64,000 bases of DNA from Paenibacillus sp. UNC451MF (GTDB taxonomy: Bacteria; Bacillota; Bacilli; Paenibacillales; NBRC-103111): positions 1-64,000 of the forward strand of contig NZ_JMLS01000026.1 of the NCBI RefSeq assembly GCF_000686845.1. The letters run 5' to 3'. This document shows positions 61,500-64,000 of the stretch, piece after piece (the stretch's first letter is position 1; every line of letters starts with the position of its first letter). The notes under the pieces were generated by a model. The model had not been told where the DNA came from. It did not search any database and worked only from the letters and a program-made list of their open reading frames with translations. Made by a program: the position numbers and the translations under genes.

Positions 61500-61690
61500 C
61501 GTCGACATATAGTTAATATATGCCCATAAATATTGGATTAGAATAGGTGGCACTCAAGGATTCGCTTGGAGCTTGTACCTATTTCTTATATCCTTATATA
61601 TTTATATACCCGATAATTAATGGGATGAATCAGCTCTCATGCAAATGATGAGTACTGGTTGCGCAAAAAATGGTAATATCCGCAACTGCC

Positions 61691-61720
61691 TTGTTCATTG
61701 AACCTGCCTGCTGTTATAAT
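61691..61720 (+). promoter_or_regulatory. Sigma-A promoter of the zinc-ribbon gene
   Basis: TTGTTC (61691-61696), 18-nt spacer, TATAAT (61715-61720). Confidence 0.65.
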
Positions 61721-61841
61721 AGACGATAAGTCGTTTCTGTTTATCATGATTTCGAGCGAGGCACTCCGTATGAAGGAGAAGCCCGGTATCCTTATTGAAC
61801 CCGTTAGAGTTTTGAAGGGAAAATATTTAGGAGGCGTAAAG

Positions 61842-62270
61842 ATGAGTTTTTGTTGTGGCGCCAGTATGATCGGAACGAAAGGGACTTTAAAACATATAAG
61901 AACACAAATTCATAATGTGCCTCTATTATTTTGTCCGGTTTGTCACCGGGTTGAGGTTCATTACTTGGTAGAAAGTGAGTACGATATTTTAGCAGAATAT
62001 GCGCATGGCGATGGAGCCCCAGAAGTGGATTTCCAAGAGTATGTGGATACCCGAAGCCAAGCGGAACTAATAGAAAACTGCGTGAATCATGAGAATGAAG
62101 ATCCCCTTGAGGTCGTGCGCAGTCAAATCGATATGTCTTTGGATCTGTTGATGGTAGCCAAAGCATGGGGCGATGTCGAATGGGAGGAGCAGCTTAAAAA
62201 GCGGCTGAATATCCTCAGCCAGCGCAAAAGCAGATTAAAGAACAAAAAGTCGATGCGCGGCTTAACATAA
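61842..62270 (+). CDS. Small zinc-ribbon-like protein, unknown
   Basis: The 142-residue product begins MSFCCGASMIGTKG and has FCPVCHRVEVHYLVESEYD, so the CC and CPVC pairs probably bind one zinc. The rest is acidic and helical, ending in a basic tail (LSQRKSRLKNKKSMRGLT) that might bind nucleic acid. No known family recognised. Start ATG 61842 follows AGGAGGCG; the frame stays open upstream to 61698 without a ribosome site. The leader from the promoter at 61720 is about 115 nt. Confidence 0.75.
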   Translation: MSFCCGASMIGTKGTLKHIRTQIHNVPLLFCPVCHRVEVHYLVESEYDILAEYAHGDGAPEVDFQEYVDTRSQAELIENCVNHENEDPLEVVRSQIDMSLDLLMVAKAWGDVEWEEQLKKRLNILSQRKSRLKNKKSMRGLT

Positions 62271-62281
62271 TTGGACCTGAC

Positions 62282-62314
62282 AACGTCTCTTATTTAGTAA
62301 GGGACGTTTTTTTG
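62282..62314 (+). terminator. Terminator
   Basis: AACGTCTCTT (62282-62291) pairs with AAGGGACGTT (62299-62308), then T run. Confidence 0.9.
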
Positions 62315-62447
62315 TTGCCTTCAAAGGATTGTCTCGTTATTATATACCGTAATTCAGTCAAAAATACCACGGGATGACAGCGACTTTCGACAAAGAAAAG
62401 CTTGGTTCATATTACCTGTGATATAATAAGTGCTGAGGCACAAAACG

Positions 62448-62477
62448 ACCCCCGTAAACAACCGTGACGATAGCGAA
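62448..62477 (+). promoter_or_regulatory. Sigma-I-type autoregulatory promoter
   Basis: ACCCCC (62448-62453), 20-nt spacer, CGAA (62474-62477), matching the sigma-I promoter pattern, 25 nt before sigI. A TATAAT at 62422-62427 may give a second, sigma-A start. Confidence 0.7.
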
Positions 62478-62501
62478 AAAATATAGTGTGAGGTGGAACG
62501 A

Positions 62502-63311
62502 TTGCTGCTCGTTTTATTTAAGAGATTTCTCGGAAAACGCCAGTCTCACCGCCCTGATCAATCGGATACACAAACACCTGAGCAACTTGTGGTTCGGATT
62601 CAAGAGGGTGACTTACGCCTTCGCAATCAATTTATTACGGATTACCAGCCGTATGTTGCGAAGGTAACAAGCCGTTTTTGCAAGAGGTATGTAGATCCGG
62701 CAAGAGATGATGAATTTAGTATTGCTTTAGGCGCTTTTAACGAAGCTGTTAACCAATTTTCCCCACAGGCGGGTCGGTCTTTTCTCGGTTTTGCTGAGCA
62801 AGTCATACGACGCCGTTTAATTGACTATGTCCGTAAGGAGCAGCGCTTTTCGCAACAGATTCCTTACAGCATGTTCGAAGTGGAGGACGAAGAGGATAAC
62901 GTCGTGAACCCGGTGGAAATCCATCAGGCTATCGAGCAGTATGAGAAGCAAAAAGGAATGGAGGAGCGGCGGAGCGAAATATCGGATTTGAATCGTTGTT
63001 TGACAGATTTTGGTATTCAATTTTCGGATTTGGTGGATGCGTCTCCCAAGCATGACGATTCCAGGCAGGCTTTGTTTGCTATAGGCAAACAGCTTTCCGA
63101 GGATTCCGAATTAATGAGGACAATGCTCACAAAGCGTATGCTGCCAATTAAGGAATTGTTGGACATGGTGAAGGTGTCCCGAAAGACATTGGAACGCAAC
63201 CGCAAATTTATCATTGCCGTCGCTTTAATTTATAACGGGCCTTATCCATATCTTCGTGATTATCTACATATTAAAGAGGATGTAATTGAAGGGGGGGTAG
63301 CAAATGAATAA
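62502..63311 (+). CDS. sigI: RNA polymerase sigma factor SigI
   Basis: The 269-residue product matches SigI: region 2 with YQPYVAKVTSRFCKRYVDPARDDEFSIALGAFNEAVNQF in pieces and FLGFAEQVIRRRLIDYVRKEQR, and a C-terminal helical domain with TKRMLPIKELLDMVKVSRKTLERNRKFIIAVALI in pieces that replaces sigma region 4. SigI directs heat-shock genes in B. subtilis and polysaccharide-responsive genes in clostridia. Start TTG 62502 is chosen for GAGGTGG upstream and for alignment of LLVLFKRF with the SigI start; GTG 62493 is the alternative. It overlaps rsgI by 8 nt. Confidence 0.93.
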   Translation: MLLVLFKRFLGKRQSHRPDQSDTQTPEQLVVRIQEGDLRLRNQFITDYQPYVAKVTSRFCKRYVDPARDDEFSIALGAFNEAVNQFSPQAGRSFLGFAEQVIRRRLIDYVRKEQRFSQQIPYSMFEVEDEEDNVVNPVEIHQAIEQYEKQKGMEERRSEISDLNRCLTDFGIQFSDLVDASPKHDDSRQALFAIGKQLSEDSELMRTMLTKRMLPIKELLDMVKVSRKTLERNRKFIIAVALIYNGPYPYLRDYLHIKEDVIEGGVANE

Positions 63312-64000
63312 AGGCATCGTCATGGAGATGACGGGCTCCAGCATTATCGTAATGCGTCAGGACGGCAAATTTGATAAAATTTCTCGAAAAAACCGCAACT
63401 GTGAAGTCGGTGAGGAAATCATTTATGCTGACGCCGGTTTGAACTGGCGTAGTCCGTCCGTAGCCGGCCGGTCCGCACTCGTCGCGGCGGTCGTGTTCTG
63501 CCTAGTCGTATTCGCCAGCTTTGCTGGTAGAATGGGCAGCTCCGAGGTCGTTGCCTATGTGTCGCTGGACATCAATCCATCCATTGAGATGGGGATCGAT
63601 GAAAAGGAACAAGTGCTCGAACTTAGAGGGCTGAATGATGATGGTTCTGAATTGGTTCAGGAAGTGAACTACAAGGGGAAAACATTGGAGAACGTAACAG
63701 CTACCCTGTTAGATAAGGCTGAGCAGAAATCGCTCGCCAAAGGGGAAGCAGACATTGTTATCGCAAGCTCCGTGGTGCAGGAGAAGAGTAAGGTTGATGA
63801 TTCGAAGATCGCTGAGAAGCTTCGCCAGCAAGTATCCGACCATATTAAGCAAACCCATCCCGAACAGGCTAGTTCTTACCAGGTGGAGGCATTTGCAGCT
63901 CCGCAGGAAGTTCGTGAGGAAGCAAATAAGAGCGGCGTTTCTATGGGGAAATATTCGGTCTATCTGAACGCCAAGAACAATGGTGTTGATGTCTCGATCG
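63304..64000 (+). CDS. rsgI: Anti-sigma-I factor RsgI (partial, runs off the window)
   Basis: The first 232 residues are visible. The N-terminal cytosolic anti-sigma domain (MNKGIVMEMTGSSIIVMRQDG, KISRKNRNCEVGEEIIYAD) is followed by one transmembrane helix (about 62-80, LVAAVVFCLVVFASFAG) and the start of the outer RsgI domain with VVAYVSLDINPSIEMGIDEKEQVLEL. RsgI holds SigI until a surface signal is sensed. ATGAATAA overlap with sigI. The signal-sensing C-terminus is outside the window, so heat-type or carbohydrate-type cannot be told. Confidence 0.93.
   Translation, partial: MNKGIVMEMTGSSIIVMRQDGKFDKISRKNRNCEVGEEIIYADAGLNWRSPSVAGRSALVAAVVFCLVVFASFAGRMGSSEVVAYVSLDINPSIEMGIDEKEQVLELRGLNDDGSELVQEVNYKGKTLENVTATLLDKAEQKSLAKGEADIVIASSVVQEKSKVDDSKIAEKLRQQVSDHIKQTHPEQASSYQVEAFAAPQEVREEANKSGVSMGKYSVYLNAKNNGVDVSI

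Overview
The window reads as chromosomal DNA of a low-to-mid-GC, endospore-forming, motile Gram-positive bacterium, most likely Paenibacillus or a close relative (inference). Supporting signs are a GerA-type spore germination operon, a SigI/RsgI pair, an S-layer-homology protein, a leucine-type T-box leader, an L20 leader before infC-rpmI-rplT, Bacillales marker genes (YneK/DUF2621, YfkK/UPF0435, YvyE, YtqA/YtqB, YjfB, YjcZ-like) and strong AGGAGG-type ribosome sites with some GTG, TTG and ATT starts. I saw no transposase, integrase, prophage or CRISPR array; this is housekeeping chromosome with lineage-specific additions.

Layout. 0-8.7 kb: four tRNA genes, a CorA-type channel, two genes behind sigma-D-type promoters (YjfB and an SLH-domain protein), endonuclease IV, PurU and a membrane diguanylate cyclase. 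8.9-16.8 kb: transketolase, PpnP, a dehydrogenase fused to a PilZ domain, Pgi, YvyE, a TetR regulator and small conserved proteins. 16.8-26 kb (mostly minus strand): germination operon A-C-D-B, a SEC-C protein, a histidyl-tRNA synthetase behind an apparent histidine leader-peptide attenuator, and an rRNA uracil methyltransferase. 26-37 kb: a B12-type radical SAM protein, a propeller-like protein followed by a structured RNA, ManA, MnmM, YtqA, TrmB, an MGDG-synthase-like glycosyltransferase and a PAP2 phosphatase. 37-48 kb: a 1-kb structured non-coding stretch, a processive GT2, the infC operon, then a six-gene glycan operon (manC, small coiled-coil protein, MshEN-GT2 synthase, GT-C, polyprenyl-phosphate GT2, GtrA). 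48-56.4 kb: branched-chain amino acid genes ilvB-ilvN-ilvC-leuA, an aminotransferase on the other strand, then leuB. 56.6-64 kb: a PerR-box peroxiredoxin, gcvH, a bactofilin, a GH15 glucoamylase-like enzyme, a zinc-ribbon protein and sigI-rsgI, which runs off the end.

How the genes may work together. Three c-di-GMP-type parts lie in one 64-kb window: a GGDEF cyclase, a dehydrogenase-PilZ fusion and a GT2 synthase with MshEN-like repeats. They suggest second-messenger control of central metabolism and of a mannose-linked surface glycan; this is inference. RNA-level control is dense: T-box, L20 leader, a candidate histidine attenuator, a large hairpin between ilvN and ilvC, a closed-helix RNA at 29.8 kb, and a two-hairpin repeat found in three 5' leaders (yvyE, infC, ilvB) with base changes that keep the stems paired.
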